The translations under genes were made by a program, and so were the position numbers. Positions 8,059 to 16,970 of a DNA stretch of 64,000 nucleotides are shown here, piece by piece. The notes beneath the pieces were generated by a model that saw only the letters and a program-made list of their open reading frames with translations, made no database searches and was not told the origin of the DNA. How positions within the stretch are numbered: the stretch's first letter is position 1; each line of letters starts with the position of its first letter. This stretch comes from Streptomyces sp. NBC_00091 (GTDB lineage Bacteria > Actinomycetota > Actinomycetes > Streptomycetales > Streptomycetaceae): assembly GCF_026343185.1 (NCBI RefSeq), contig NZ_JAPEMA010000001.1, positions 1,674,001 through 1,738,000 on the forward strand, read 5' to 3'.

Positions 8059-9264
8059 TTACCCGGGGATCTTAGGCGTCCGCCGCGTCAGCGACCAGGG
8101 CTCCACGACACCCAGTCCGCGCACGGGCCGCTGCCACATCGGCTGGAGCGCGAAGCGGTAGGCACCGCCGCCCTCCTCCTTCTCCGCCGACTTCTCCGAC
8201 ACCGGCGCCGCGCCGGTGCGGCCCAGCTCCTCGGCCATCGCGCCGTCCACCAGCACCGCGTCCTTCGGGGCTATCGAGGTCAGCCGGCTCGCCAGGTTCA
8301 CCGTGGTTCCGAAGACGTCGCCCATCCGGGTCGTCACCGTCCCGAAGGCGATCCCGACCCGCAGCTCCGGCATCTGCGGATCCGTCTCCATCGTCTCGAT
8401 CAGCCGCAGCGCGATCTCCGCCGCCGTCGCCGCGTCGTCGGCGCAGTACAGCACCTCGTCGCCCAGCGTCTTGATCAGCCGGCCGCCGTGCGCGGCCACC
8501 AGGTCCGCCGCCGTCGTCTCGAAGGCCTCGACCAGCTCGCCGAGCTCCTCCTCCTCCAGCCGCCGGGTCAGGCGGGTGAAGCCCACCAGGTCCGCGAAGC
8601 CCACCGCCAGGCGCCGGTCGACCATCTCCTCGTCGTCCGCGACCTGCACCACCCGGCCGGTGGCCGCCGCGAGCTGGCGCCGCCACACGTAGACGAGGAA
8701 CTCCTCCAGCTCCGGCAGCAGCAGCTCGACCAGCGGGTACGTGACCTCCGTGCGGGTCATGCCCGGCTCGGGCGGCTCCGTCAGCCCCTCCAGGAAGGAA
8801 TCGATCTGCCATTCGGCCAGCCGGGCGGTGGTCTGCCCGGTGGAACGCGCCACCTGCACCGCCATCGGCTCGCTCAGCAGCCCCGCCTCCACCAGGCCGG
8901 CGAGGCGCCGCAGAGCCAGTACGTCCGCCTCGGTCAGCGCCTTGGCCTGCCCGATGTCCGCGAAGCCCATCGCCCGCCAGAAGCGGGAGGCCAGCTCCAT
9001 CGACACCCCGGCGCTACGAGCCGCCTGGAACGGCGTGTACCGCCGCTCGGCGCCCAGGATCAGCTGCTCCAGCCGGATGGCCAGCGGGTCGGCCGTCGGC
9101 TGCGCCGCGTGGTCGACCTCGTGGAAGGGGGTGTGCTGGTCCCGCCCGATCGGGGTCCCCGGACCGCTCGCCGAGCCGGACGCGGACGCGCTGGACGTAG
9201 AGTCGTCGACGGTCAAGGGCCGCCTCCTGTCCATTCCGTGCGCACTGCCGAATCGGGTGATCAC
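8059..9264 (-). CDS. cya: Class III adenylate cyclase (soluble, with N-terminal regulatory region)
   Basis: Makes cAMP, which in Streptomyces influences germination and development. The 401-residue protein has no membrane segment. Residues of about 60-200 hold a helical region typical of streptomycete Cya. The cyclase homology domain (about 215-340) shows the metal-binding aspartates in VGFADLVGFTRL and KTLGDEVLY, and the transition-state NLASRL motif. The full catalytic set thus looks intact. The GTG at 9264 has no clear ribosome-binding site; an ATG ten codons downstream (MDRRRPLT) may be the real start. Its neighbours (biotin ligase, enoyl-CoA hydratase) match the S. coelicolor cya locus as I remember it. 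Confidence 0.93.
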   Translation of the reverse strand: MITRFGSAHGMDRRRPLTVDDSTSSASASGSASGPGTPIGRDQHTPFHEVDHAAQPTADPLAIRLEQLILGAERRYTPFQAARSAGVSMELASRFWRAMGFADIGQAKALTEADVLALRRLAGLVEAGLLSEPMAVQVARSTGQTTARLAEWQIDSFLEGLTEPPEPGMTRTEVTYPLVELLLPELEEFLVYVWRRQLAAATGRVVQVADDEEMVDRRLAVGFADLVGFTRLTRRLEEEELGELVEAFETTAADLVAAHGGRLIKTLGDEVLYCADDAATAAEIALRLIETMETDPQMPELRVGIAFGTVTTRMGDVFGTTVNLASRLTSIAPKDAVLVDGAMAEELGRTGAAPVSEKSAEKEEGGGAYRFALQPMWQRPVRGLGVVEPWSLTRRTPKIPG

Positions 9265-9321
9265 CGTGAGGACCGGGATCGCCTAAACCATACGGCAGGT
9301 GTGCCGTAGCTCACTCCCCCT

Positions 9322-9405
9322 CCCATCTTCGGGGCTCCTTCGCCTCCGGGGCGCCGCACGCCTGACCCCAGGCGCACCCCTTCGGCTCAGGAGCCCCGTG
9401 CGGGC
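9322..9405 (-). terminator. Inverted repeat, likely terminator of the biotin ligase gene
   Basis: CGGGGCTCCT and AGGAGCCCCG pair across about 50 bases that hold a second, weaker hairpin (GCCTGACCCCAGGCGC). The structure lies past the stop of the minus-strand biotin ligase gene and before the adenylate cyclase start. A role as terminator is inferred. Confidence 0.5.
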
Positions 9406-9457
9406 CGCGGGCAAGGGCCTGCCGGCACCCGCCCGGCCGTGCCCGCCAAGGGCGGCG

Positions 9458-10324
9458 CTACCGCACGGACCGCAGGTGCACCACGTCCCCCGCCCCCACG
9501 GCCTCCCGGTGGTCCTCCGCCGTACGGATCACCAGCCGCCCGTCCGCGTCGACCGCTTCGGCCGTACCGGTGAGCGTGCGCCCGCCCGGAAGGTCCGCCC
9601 GGACGTGGCGGCCGAGCGTGGCGCAGCCCGCCGCGTACGCCTCCTGGAGCCCGCTCTCCGCCGGGTCGCCGCCCGCCTCGCGCCAGCGCCCGTACCACTC
9701 CTCCAGGGAGCGCAGCACGGCCTTGAGCAGCGGCTCCCGGTCGGTCACCGTGGCCTTGGCCAGGGTCAGCGACCCGGCGGCCGGTACGGGGAGCTCGTCC
9801 TCGGTGAGGGTGACGTTGAGCCCGATCCCGACGACCACCCCGTCCTCGACCCGCTCCGCGAGGATGCCGCCGGTCTTGCGCTCCTCCCCCTCCACGCCGA
9901 CCAGCAGGTCGTTCGGCCACTTGAGCGACGTGTCCACGCCCGCGGCCCGCGACAGCCCGTTGGCGGTGGCCACCCCGGCGAGCAGGGTCAGCCACCCCCA
10001 CCGCTCCTGCGGCACGCCCTCGCCCGGCTTGAGCAGGACGGAGAAGAACAGCCCGGACCGGGCCGGCGCGACCCAGCTGCGGTCGAGGCGCCCGCGACCG
10101 GCGGTCTGCTCCTCCGCGACCAGCACGGCCCCCTCGGGCAGCCCCGCGGCCCGCGCCGCGAGATCGGTGTTGGTGGACCCGGTGGCGGCGACAACCTCCA
10201 GCGAGGTCCACAGGCCGTCCGGGGTGAGGAGCGCCCGCTGAAGGGCGGTGGCGTTCAGGGGAGGCCGGTCCAGGCTCGACCAGCGTCCGGCGGAAGCGCC
10301 GGCTGAAGCATCTTGAGGCGTCAT
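9458..10324 (-). CDS. birA: Biotin--[acetyl-CoA-carboxylase] ligase (BirA without DNA-binding domain)
   Basis: Transfers biotin via biotinyl-AMP to the lysine of biotin carboxyl carrier proteins. The 288-residue protein starts directly in the catalytic domain. The motif EEQTAGRGRLDRSW carries the GRGRxx biotin/ATP loop, and KWPNDLLVG is the second conserved motif. There is no N-terminal winged helix, so it is a class I ligase that does not regulate transcription. The ATG at 10324 was chosen; the upstream extension in this frame is Cys- and Arg-rich noise. It is divergent from pccB. Its likely target is the biotinylated alpha subunit encoded at 13944-15707, which makes this a functional neighbourhood. 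Confidence 0.94.
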   Translation of the reverse strand: MTPQDASAGASAGRWSSLDRPPLNATALQRALLTPDGLWTSLEVVAATGSTNTDLAARAAGLPEGAVLVAEEQTAGRGRLDRSWVAPARSGLFFSVLLKPGEGVPQERWGWLTLLAGVATANGLSRAAGVDTSLKWPNDLLVGVEGEERKTGGILAERVEDGVVVGIGLNVTLTEDELPVPAAGSLTLAKATVTDREPLLKAVLRSLEEWYGRWREAGGDPAESGLQEAYAAGCATLGRHVRADLPGGRTLTGTAEAVDADGRLVIRTAEDHREAVGAGDVVHLRSVR

Positions 10325-10455
10325 GCAAGCCAATGTAGGTGTGTCAAACGCCGCACTGCCGAGCGCCATGCCCGCCGATACGCTACGCACCAGTAGCCAG
10401 CAGCAGTCAATCAATTGACCAGGCAGTTGACACCACACAGGGAGCCGCGACCCCG

Positions 10456-12048
10456 ATGTCCCAACCCTCAGAGCCGATCGACATGCACACGACCGCGGGC
10501 AAGCTCGCGGACCTGCGGCGCCGCGTCGAGGAAGCCACCCATGCAGGTTCCGAGCGCGCCGTCGAGAAGCAGCACGCCAAGGGCAAGCTGACGGCACGTG
10601 AGCGGGTCGCCCTGCTGCTGGACGAGGGGTCCTTCGTAGAGCTGGACGAGTTCGCCCGGCACCGGTCGACCAACTTCGGGCTGGAGAAGACCCGCCCCTA
10701 CGGCGACGGCGTCGTCACGGGCTACGGCACGGTGGACGGCCGCCCCGTCGCCGTGTTCTCGCAGGACTTCACCGTCTTCGGCGGGGCCCTCGGCGAGGTC
10801 TACGGGCAGAAGATCATGAAGGTCATGGACTTCGCCCTGAAGACCGGCTGCCCGCTCGTCGGGATCAACGACTCCGGCGGCGCCCGCATCCAGGAGGGCG
10901 TCAGCGCGCTCGGCATGTACGGCGAGATCTTCCGCCGCAACGTGCACGCCTCGGGCGTGATCCCGCAGATCAGCCTGGTCGTCGGGCCGTGCGCCGGCGG
11001 CGCCGTGTACTCCCCCGCCATCACCGACTTCACGGTCATGGTCGACCAGACCTCGCACATGTTCATCACCGGCCCCGACGTCATCAAGACGGTCACCGGC
11101 GAGGACGTCGGCTTCGAGGAGCTGGGCGGGGCGCGGACGCACAACAGCACCTCCGGCGTCGCCCACCACATGGCCGGGGACGAGAAGGACGCGATCGAGT
11201 ACGTCAAGTCCCTGCTGGCGTACCTGCCGTCCAACAACCTCTCCGAGCCGCCCGCCTTCCCCGAGGAGGCGGACACCGAGGTCTCCGACGCCGACCTGGA
11301 GCTCGACGTCCTGATCCCGGACAGTGCGAACCAGCCGTACGACATGCACACTGTTATTGAGCACGTGCTGGACGACGCGGAGTTCCTGGAGACGCAGTCG
11401 CTCTTCGCCCCGAACATCCTCACCGGCTTCGGCCGGGTCGAGGGGCACCCGGTGGGCGTGGTCGCCAACCAGCCGATGCAGTTCGCCGGCTGCCTGGACA
11501 TCAACGCCTCCGAGAAGGCCGCGCGGTTCGTCCGGACGTGCGACGCCTTCAACATCCCGGTGCTGACGTTCGTCGACGTCCCGGGCTTCCTGCCGGGCAC
11601 GGACCAGGAGTACAACGGAATCATCCGGCGCGGGGCGAAGCTGATCTACGCCTACGCCGAGGCCACCGTCCCGCTCATCACCGTCATCACCCGCAAGGCC
11701 TTCGGCGGCGCCTACGACGTCATGGGCTCCAAGCACCTCGGCGCGGACCTCAACCTGGCCTGGCCGACCGCGCAGATCGCCGTCATGGGCGCGCAGGGGG
11801 CGGTGAACATCCTGCACCGGCGCACCATCGCGGAGGCCGCTCCCGAGGAGGTGGAGGAGACCCGGGCCCGCCTGATCACCGAGTACGAGGACGCGCTGCT
11901 CAACCCGTACACGGCCGCCGAGCGGGGTTACATCGACGCGGTGACCATGCCGTCCGAGACCCGCGCCCACGTGGTCAAGGGACTGCGCCAGCTGCGGACC
12001 AAGCGGGAGTCCCTGCCCCCGAAGAAGCACGGCAACATCCCCCTCTAG
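10456..12048 (+). CDS. pccB: Propionyl-CoA carboxylase carboxyltransferase beta subunit
   Basis: Transfers the carboxyl group from carboxybiotin to propionyl-CoA, giving methylmalonyl-CoA. The 530-residue protein is a two-domain crotonase-like carboxyltransferase. The N-terminal half has the oxyanion motif [13 protein letters not shown], and the C-terminal half has [19 protein letters not shown]. Asp421 in AYDVMG aligns, from memory, with the Asp422 that selects propionyl-CoA over acetyl-CoA in S. coelicolor PccB, supporting the substrate call. The ATG at 10456 has GGAGCC upstream; the longer frame to 10339 is not protein-like. The next gene, 18 bp on, encodes the epsilon subunit, so the two form an operon. 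Confidence 0.95.
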   Translation: MSQPSEPIDMHTTAGKLADLRRRVEEATHAGSERAVEKQHAKGKLTARERVALLLDEGSFVELDEFARHRSTNFGLEKTRPYGDGVVTGYGTVDGRPVAVFSQDFTVFGGALGEVYGQKIMKVMDFALKTGCPLVGINDSGGARIQEGVSALGMYGEIFRRNVHASGVIPQISLVVGPCAGGAVYSPAITDFTVMVDQTSHMFITGPDVIKTVTGEDVGFEELGGARTHNSTSGVAHHMAGDEKDAIEYVKSLLAYLPSNNLSEPPAFPEEADTEVSDADLELDVLIPDSANQPYDMHTVIEHVLDDAEFLETQSLFAPNILTGFGRVEGHPVGVVANQPMQFAGCLDINASEKAARFVRTCDAFNIPVLTFVDVPGFLPGTDQEYNGIIRRGAKLIYAYAEATVPLITVITRKAFGGAYDVMGSKHLGADLNLAWPTAQIAVMGAQGAVNILHRRTIAEAAPEEVEETRARLITEYEDALLNPYTAAERGYIDAVTMPSETRAHVVKGLRQLRTKRESLPPKKHGNIPL

Positions 12049-12066
12049 GCCTTCCAGGAGGACTCT

Positions 12067-12282
12067 GTGGTGATCAAGGTCGTCAAGGGCAACCCGACCC
12101 CCGAGGAGCTGGCCGCCGCACTGGCGGTGGTCCAAGCGCGCGCGGCGGCGCTGGCCTCGGCCCCGTCGGGCGCGCCCCGGATCCCGGACGAGTGGGCCTC
12201 GCCGAGCCGGGTGGCCCGCCGGCACCAGCTGCGGCCCGGTCCGCGCGCGTGGGGCCGTACGTACTGGCCGGGCCGGGGCTGA
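12067..12282 (+). CDS. pccE: Acyl-CoA carboxylase epsilon subunit
   Basis: A 71-residue protein with the features of the small epsilon subunit unique to actinobacterial acyl-CoA carboxylases. The N-terminal IKVVKGNPTPEELAAALAVV is the conserved helix that binds the beta subunit; it is followed by a variable linker and a basic, Trp-containing end (SPSRVARRH, WGRTYWPG). It stabilises or activates the beta-alpha complex. The GTG start lies behind CAGGAGGACTCT, and the gene follows pccB by 18 bp in the same operon. Confidence 0.9.
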   Translation: MVIKVVKGNPTPEELAAALAVVQARAAALASAPSGAPRIPDEWASPSRVARRHQLRPGPRAWGRTYWPGRG

Positions 12283-12314
12283 GTCCCGGGCTCCGGAAGA
12301 TGGCGCGAACGGAC

Positions 12315-12348
12315 GGTGGCGCCTGAGTACCCGTACTCAGGCGCCACC
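12315..12348. terminator. 16-bp perfect stem hairpin after the pccB-pccE operon
   Basis: GGTGGCGCCTGAGTAC and GTACTCAGGCGCCACC pair perfectly around two bases. It lies 32 bp past the epsilon-subunit stop and 25 bp before a small downstream ORF. It is most simply a terminator, although the GAGTAC/GTACTC centre is also a plausible operator for the next gene. Confidence 0.7.
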
Positions 12349-12373
12349 GCCGTACCGGGGCCAGGATCGGAGC

Positions 12374-12508
12374 ATGCTCTGGTCAGACCCGAAGAACGAG
12401 CCGCCGAAGGACATGCGCGACGCCCAGGCGATGCTGCGGCGGATGCTGGTGGTGCTCGTCCTCGCGATGGTGGTCGCGGTGTACGTGCTCGGCGTGCCCC
12501 CGTTCTAG
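12374..12508 (+). CDS. Small single-pass membrane protein (44 residues)
   Basis: Too short for ordinary gene calling. The ORF runs [20 protein letters not shown], then one hydrophobic helix ([17 protein letters not shown]), and ends PPF. An AGGA lies seven bases upstream of the ATG. The polar N-terminus with a charged start and single C-terminal helix looks like a real membrane microprotein. It sits between the epsilon-subunit gene and maf on the same strand, 34 bp before the maf start. No function is known to me. Confidence 0.6.
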   Translation: MLWSDPKNEPPKDMRDAQAMLRRMLVVLVLAMVVAVYVLGVPPF

Positions 12509-12542
12509 GGGGTGCCCGCGCGGCCGCCCTACGATGGCCCCC

Positions 12543-13142
12543 ATGACCGTACGCACGCTCGTCCTCGCCTCCGCCTCCCCCGCCCGGCTGAACCTGCTGC
12601 GGCAGGCCGGGCTCGCCCCGCACGTGATCGTCAGCGGCTTCGACGAGGACACGCTGAACCACGACAACCCGGCCGACCTGGCGCTGGCCCTGGCCGAGGC
12701 CAAGGCCGGCGTGGTGGCGGAGCTGGCGGAGGCCGCGGGCGCGCTGGTGATCGGCTGCGACTCGGTGCTGGAGCTGGACGGCGAGGCACTGGGCAAGCCG
12801 GCGGACGCGGAGGAGGCCACGGCCCGCTGGAAGTCGATGCGCGGGCGGGCCGGGGTGCTGCGCACGGGGCACTGCGTGATCGACACGGCGTCCGGCCGTC
12901 AGGTCTCGGCGACGGCCTCCACGACGGTCCGCTTCGGCGAGCCGACGGACGCGGAGGTGGCGGCGTACGTGGCCAGCGGCGAGCCGCTGCACGTGGCCGG
13001 CGCGTTCACCCTGGACGGGCTGTCGGCGCCGTTCATCGACGGCATCGACGGGGACCACGGCAACGTCATCGGCCTCTCGATGCCGCTGCTGCGCTCCCTG
13101 CTGGGCGAACTGGACGTGTCCATCACGGACTTGTGGGCCTGA
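12543..13142 (+). CDS. maf: Maf family nucleoside triphosphate pyrophosphatase
   Basis: Hydrolyses non-canonical or modified nucleoside triphosphates (dTTP/UTP type) to monophosphates and has been linked to septation control. The N-terminal [18 protein letters not shown] is the Maf signature. [15 protein letters not shown] holds the catalytic Asp region, and GKP is followed by the usual W-x-x-MRGR helix. The [15 protein letters not shown] motif near the C-terminus also fits. The length of 199 is typical. The ATG at 12543 was chosen over one three codons upstream because the family starts just before the LASASP strand. The last 20 bases overlap a convergent membrane-protein gene. Confidence 0.93.
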   Translation: MTVRTLVLASASPARLNLLRQAGLAPHVIVSGFDEDTLNHDNPADLALALAEAKAGVVAELAEAAGALVIGCDSVLELDGEALGKPADAEEATARWKSMRGRAGVLRTGHCVIDTASGRQVSATASTTVRFGEPTDAEVAAYVASGEPLHVAGAFTLDGLSAPFIDGIDGDHGNVIGLSMPLLRSLLGELDVSITDLWA

Positions 13143-13542
13143 GCCCTCCCGCCGCCTTGGTGTGCAGCATCAGGGTCAGGACGAGCAGGCACAGGATCAC
13201 CATCGTCACCGCGAAGGCGCCCCAGCCGACGAGCCCCACGGCGAGGGCGCCGAGCACCCCGTGGGTGACGGCGGCGGCGACGATCAGCACCCGGGCGAAG
13301 CGCGCGGGCGGGCGGTCCCGTACGGCGGCCACGGCGATCAGTACGGCGCACAGCAGCAGGAAGGCGCCCAGGGCGGCCCCCATCGCGTACGTCGCCGTGG
13401 ACATGACCTGCGGGTCCATGCCGGCGATGGACATCGACTGCCCCTCGGTCACCCGGCCCAGTACGAGGTGGACGAGTACGAGCACCGCCGCTTCCGCGAC
13501 GAGCGTGATCGCGGCCAGCCCCGCCACGAGTCTGCGCAGCAC
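13123..13542 (-). CDS. Four-helix integral membrane protein of unknown function
   Basis: About 139 residues with four hydrophobic segments: near the start ([20 protein letters not shown]), after a short periplasmic loop, then two closely spaced helices at the end. The GTG at 13542 is preceded by a GGAGGATGGGGG ribosome-binding site and is preferred to the 13569 start. The short C-terminus reads [14 protein letters not shown] do not recognise the family. The 3' end overlaps maf by 20 bp in convergent orientation. Confidence 0.7.
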   Translation of the reverse strand: MLRRLVAGLAAITLVAEAAVLVLVHLVLGRVTEGQSMSIAGMDPQVMSTATYAMGAALGAFLLLCAVLIAVAAVRDRPPARFARVLIVAAAVTHGVLGALAVGLVGWGAFAVTMVILCLLVLTLMLHTKAAGGLRPTSP

Positions 13543-13943
13543 GAAGCCCCCATCCTCCCCACGCCACAAGCGTGTTCGACGCCTGGGAGGCTACTAACGA
13601 GTAAACCTTGGGACAAGAGGCCGGGGCCGCTTCGTTACGGGGCCGCTCCGTTCGGGCCCCCGGGAGGGCGACCGTGACGGCTCTCACTCAAAGAATGCAT
13701 AGGCCGTTCGTAGGGACTCCACAAAGAATCAGCGGGGGCCGCTGACCCGCTGAACAGAGACCTCCGCCGCACAACGGGGTTACTGTGCAGTCGGGGATCT
13801 CCCTGACCTGGGGCGACACAAGGGTTTTCGCACTCAAGGGGCACTCGCATCACGCTCCGTGTGGGCAAGGTCACCACCGGGGAAGGGTCGTAAGGCCGTG
13901 TCGGCAGTCCCTAAACTCAGCTTGTTTCAAGGAGGGAGCCATC
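13543..13943. other. 400-bp gene-free leader region upstream of the biotin carboxylase gene
   Basis: No convincing ORF on either strand. It is less GC-rich than its surroundings and should hold the promoters of the divergent membrane-protein and acyl-CoA carboxylase alpha genes. A small palindrome TACTAACGAGTA lies at 13592-13603, about 50 bp upstream of the membrane-protein start. A clear GGAGGG ribosome-binding site precedes the alpha-subunit GTG. Frame extensions upstream of that GTG (to 13785) encode unconvincing peptide. Confidence 0.6.
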
Positions 13944-15707
13944 GTGCGCAAGGTGCTCATCGCCAACCGTGGCGAAATCGCTGTCCGCGTTGCTCGGGCC
14001 TGCCGGGATGCCGGAATCGCGAGCGTAGCCGTCTACGCCGATCCGGACCGGGACGCCCTGCATGTCCGCGCGGCAGACGAAGCTTTCGCGTTGGGCGGTG
14101 ACACCCCGGCCGCCAGCTACCTCGACATCGCGAAGGTCCTGCAGGCCGCCGCGGACTCCGGAGCGGACGCCATCCACCCCGGATACGGCTTCCTCTCCGA
14201 GAACGCCGACTTCGCCCAGGCCGTCATCGACGCGGGCCTGACCTGGATCGGCCCGCCGCCGCAGGCCATCCGCGACCTCGGCGACAAGGTGGCCGCCCGC
14301 CACATCGCCCAGCGCGCCGGGGCCCCCCTGGTCGCCGGCACCCCCGACCCCGTCTCCGGGGCCGACGAGGTCGTCGCCTTCGCCCGGGAGCACGGCCTGC
14401 CCATCGCCATCAAGGCGGCGTTCGGCGGCGGCGGCCGCGGCCTCAAGGTCGCCCGCACCCTCGAAGAGGTGCCCGAGCTGTTCGACTCCGCCGTGCGCGA
14501 GGCCGTGGCCGCCTTCGGCCGCGGCGAGTGCTTCGTCGAGCGCTACCTCGACCGGCCGCGCCACGTCGAGACCCAGTGCCTGGCGGACTCCCACGGCAAC
14601 GTGGTCGTCGTCTCCACCCGCGACTGCTCGCTCCAGCGCCGCCACCAGAAGCTCGTCGAGGAGGCCCCGGCCCCCTTCCTGACGGAAGCCCAGAACGCCG
14701 AGCTGTACGCCGCGTCCAAGGCCATCCTCAAGGAGGCCGGCTACGTCGGCGCGGGCACCGTGGAGTTCCTCGTCGGCACCGACGGGACCATCTCCTTCCT
14801 CGAGGTCAACACCCGCCTCCAGGTCGAGCACCCGGTGACCGAGGAGGTCACCGGCATCGACCTCGTCCGGGAGATGTTCCGCATCGCCGACGGCGAGGAG
14901 CTCGGCTACGGCGACCCGGAGCTGCGCGGCCACTCCTTCGAGTTCCGCATCAACGGCGAGGACCCGGGCCGGGGCTTCCTGCCGGCCCCGGGCACCGTCA
15001 CCCTCTTCGCCCCGCCCACCGGCCCCGGCGTGCGCCTGGACGCGGGCGTCGAGACCGGCTCGGTCATCGGCCCCGCCTGGGACTCGCTGCTCGCCAAGCT
15101 GATCGTCACCGGCGCCACCCGCGAGCAGGCCCTGCAGCGCGCCGCGCGCGCCCTGGCGGAGTTCAACGTGGAGGGCATGGCCACCGCCATCCCCTTCCAC
15201 CGCGCGGTCGTCTCCGACCTGGCCTTCGCCCCCACCGACGGCACCCCGTTCAAGGTCCACACGCGCTGGATCGAGACGGAGTTCGTCAACGAGATCAAGC
15301 CGTTCGCCGCTCCGGCAGCCGAGGAGACCGAGGACGAGCCGGGCCGTGAGACCGTCGTCGTCGAGGTCGGCGGCAAGCGCCTGGAGGTCTCCCTCCCGTC
15401 CTCGCTGGGCATGACCCTGGCCCGCACGGCCGCCGCGGGCGGTGCCAAGCCCAAGCGCCGCGCCGCCAAGAAGTCCGGCCCGGCCGCGTCCGGCGACACC
15501 CTCGCGTCCCCGATGCAGGGCACGATCGTCAAGGTCGCGGTCGAGGAGGGCCAGCAGGTCAACGAGGGCGACCTGGTCGTCGTGCTCGAGGCGATGAAGA
15601 TGGAGCAGCCGCTGAACGCGCACCGCTCCGGCACCATCGTCGGCCTGACCGCCGAGGTCGGCGCCTCCCTCACCTCCGGCGCCACCATCTGCGAGATCAA
15701 GGACTGA
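13944..15707 (+). CDS. accA2: Acyl-CoA carboxylase alpha subunit (biotin carboxylase plus BCCP)
   Basis: Carboxylates its own biotin with bicarbonate and ATP and hands the group to a carboxyltransferase such as PccB. The 587-residue protein has a biotin carboxylase N-domain ([20 protein letters not shown]), an ATP-grasp domain with the glycine-rich [12 protein letters not shown] loop and the [14 protein letters not shown] motif, a C-domain, a linker of about 60 residues rich in Lys and Ala, and a C-terminal biotinyl domain. The biotin-accepting lysine is Lys552 in EAMKMEQPL. The GTG start has GGAGGG upstream. In S. coelicolor, as I recall, two nearly identical AccA proteins are shared by acetyl- and propionyl-CoA carboxylases; this matches the SCO4921 position. 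Confidence 0.93.
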   Translation: MRKVLIANRGEIAVRVARACRDAGIASVAVYADPDRDALHVRAADEAFALGGDTPAASYLDIAKVLQAAADSGADAIHPGYGFLSENADFAQAVIDAGLTWIGPPPQAIRDLGDKVAARHIAQRAGAPLVAGTPDPVSGADEVVAFAREHGLPIAIKAAFGGGGRGLKVARTLEEVPELFDSAVREAVAAFGRGECFVERYLDRPRHVETQCLADSHGNVVVVSTRDCSLQRRHQKLVEEAPAPFLTEAQNAELYAASKAILKEAGYVGAGTVEFLVGTDGTISFLEVNTRLQVEHPVTEEVTGIDLVREMFRIADGEELGYGDPELRGHSFEFRINGEDPGRGFLPAPGTVTLFAPPTGPGVRLDAGVETGSVIGPAWDSLLAKLIVTGATREQALQRAARALAEFNVEGMATAIPFHRAVVSDLAFAPTDGTPFKVHTRWIETEFVNEIKPFAAPAAEETEDEPGRETVVVEVGGKRLEVSLPSSLGMTLARTAAAGGAKPKRRAAKKSGPAASGDTLASPMQGTIVKVAVEEGQQVNEGDLVVVLEAMKMEQPLNAHRSGTIVGLTAEVGASLTSGATICEIKD

Positions 15708-15721
15708 CGCCCTCAGCCGAC

Positions 15722-15763
15722 GTGAAGGCCCCCGCCCCGGTATCCGGGGCGGGGGCCTTCACG
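15722..15763. terminator. Perfect 19-bp stem terminator after the carboxylase alpha gene
   Basis: GTGAAGGCCCCCGCCCCGG pairs perfectly with its complement around TAT, 14 bp past the stop. It lies between convergent genes and can serve both directions. Confidence 0.92.
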
Positions 15764-15801
15764 CACACCCAGCCCCTGGGGGCAGGGCCCCCACCGAGCG
15801 G

Positions 15802-16773
15802 CTAGCGGCGCCGCATGTCCGCGACCCGGGCCCGTTCCCCCGCCTGCTGCTCCAGCAGGGACGCGGGGGCGCTGCGCAGCTGGGCGGTGGGGCCGCCGCG
15901 CCGCTGGACCGGCAGGGGGGAGTCCCGGCGCGGCCTGCGCCCCGGCATGCCCTCCCCGCCGGCGCCGGCGTGACCGGTGCCGGCGGCCGGGGCCGAGCCG
16001 GCCACGGTGATCTGCACGCCCTGGTCGGCCAGCGCCTGGAGCTCGGTGGCGGCCCGTTCGTCGTGCGGCGGTGGCTCGTCCGTCACCAGCCGCGTCATCA
16101 CGTCCGTCGGCACGGTCTGGAACATGGTGTCGGTGCCGAGCTTCGTGTGGTCGGCGAGTACGACCACCTCTGCGGCGGCCTGCACCAGCGCCCGGTCCAC
16201 GCTCGCGGAGAGCATGTTGGAGGTGGACAGCCCGCGCTCCGCGGTCAGCCCGCTCCCGGACAGGAAGGCCCGGGACACCCGCAGCCCCTGGAGGGACTGC
16301 TCGGCTCCGCTGCCGACGAGGGCGTAGTTCGAGCCGCGCAGCGTGCCGCCGGTCATCACCACCTCCACCCGGTTGGCGTGCGCCAGGGCCTGGGCGACGA
16401 GCAGCGAGTTGGTGACGACAGTGAGACCGGGCACCCGGGCGAGCCGGCGGGCCAGCTCCTGGGTCGTGGTACCCGCGCCGACGACGACGGCCTCGCCTTC
16501 TTCGACGAGGCCGGCCGCGACATCGGCGATGGCGGTCTTCTCCGCCGTGGCGAGATGGGATTTCTGCGGAAAGCCGGACTCACGCGTGAAACCGCCCGGC
16601 AAAACCGCACCGCCGTGGCGGCGGTCGAGGAGTCCTTCTGCCTCCAGTGCCCGCACGTCCCGCCGTACGGTCACTTCGGAGGTCTGGACGACGCGGGCGA
16701 GCTCACGGAGCGATACCGCACCGTTGGCCCGCACCATTTCGAGGATCAATTGGCGACGTTCAGCAGCGAACAC
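15802..16773 (-). CDS. DeoR-family transcriptional regulator
   Basis: The N-terminal winged helix is clear: ERRQLILEMVRANGAVSLRE, then TSEVTVRRDVRALEAEGLL and the wing RRHGGAVLPGG. The effector half (about 80-255) is the DeoRC sensor fold that binds phosphorylated sugars, with AVVVGAGTTTQELARRL and LADHTKLGTD motifs. A C-terminal extension of about 55 residues, rich in Arg, Gly and Pro, is unusual for the family. DeoR proteins often control sugar or nucleoside genes, and several such genes lie within 35 kb, but no copy of their CTACGCGCGTAG palindrome is found upstream of this gene. Its targets are therefore unknown. Start GTG at 16773. Confidence 0.88.
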   Translation of the reverse strand: MFAAERRQLILEMVRANGAVSLRELARVVQTSEVTVRRDVRALEAEGLLDRRHGGAVLPGGFTRESGFPQKSHLATAEKTAIADVAAGLVEEGEAVVVGAGTTTQELARRLARVPGLTVVTNSLLVAQALAHANRVEVVMTGGTLRGSNYALVGSGAEQSLQGLRVSRAFLSGSGLTAERGLSTSNMLSASVDRALVQAAAEVVVLADHTKLGTDTMFQTVPTDVMTRLVTDEPPPHDERAATELQALADQGVQITVAGSAPAAGTGHAGAGGEGMPGRRPRRDSPLPVQRRGGPTAQLRSAPASLLEQQAGERARVADMRRR

Positions 16774-16970
16774 GAAACTGACAGTAACCCCAACGACCGT
16801 CTGCTTTCAGCTCTTTGCGCCGGAATACCGAAGTTGTCCATACAGCGGGCCAACTAGTGGTATACGCGGCCCGGCCGTTGCCCGGCCGGCCGTCGCGCAT
16901 CCGCGCCCCACCTCGGCGTCCGCCCCAACCCCCGTGTGGGGAGGGGCGGTTGGGGCGCCGGAGGCGGGCC

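Noticed and set aside
10468..12225. Long minus-strand ORF of 585 codons opposite pccB
   Set aside because: It mirrors the codon positions of pccB, is rich in Arg, Asp, Val and Gly with no domain, and pccB is a certain gene. High-GC3 antisense shadows are expected here.
13917..15623. Long minus-strand ORF opposite the biotin carboxylase gene
   Set aside because: Antisense shadow of a certain gene; low-complexity Leu/Asp/Gly/Val composition.
16800..16970. ACTAGTGGTATAC sequence upstream of the DeoR gene, considered as a DasR-like site
   Set aside because: It shares too few bases with the DasR consensus and is not palindromic.
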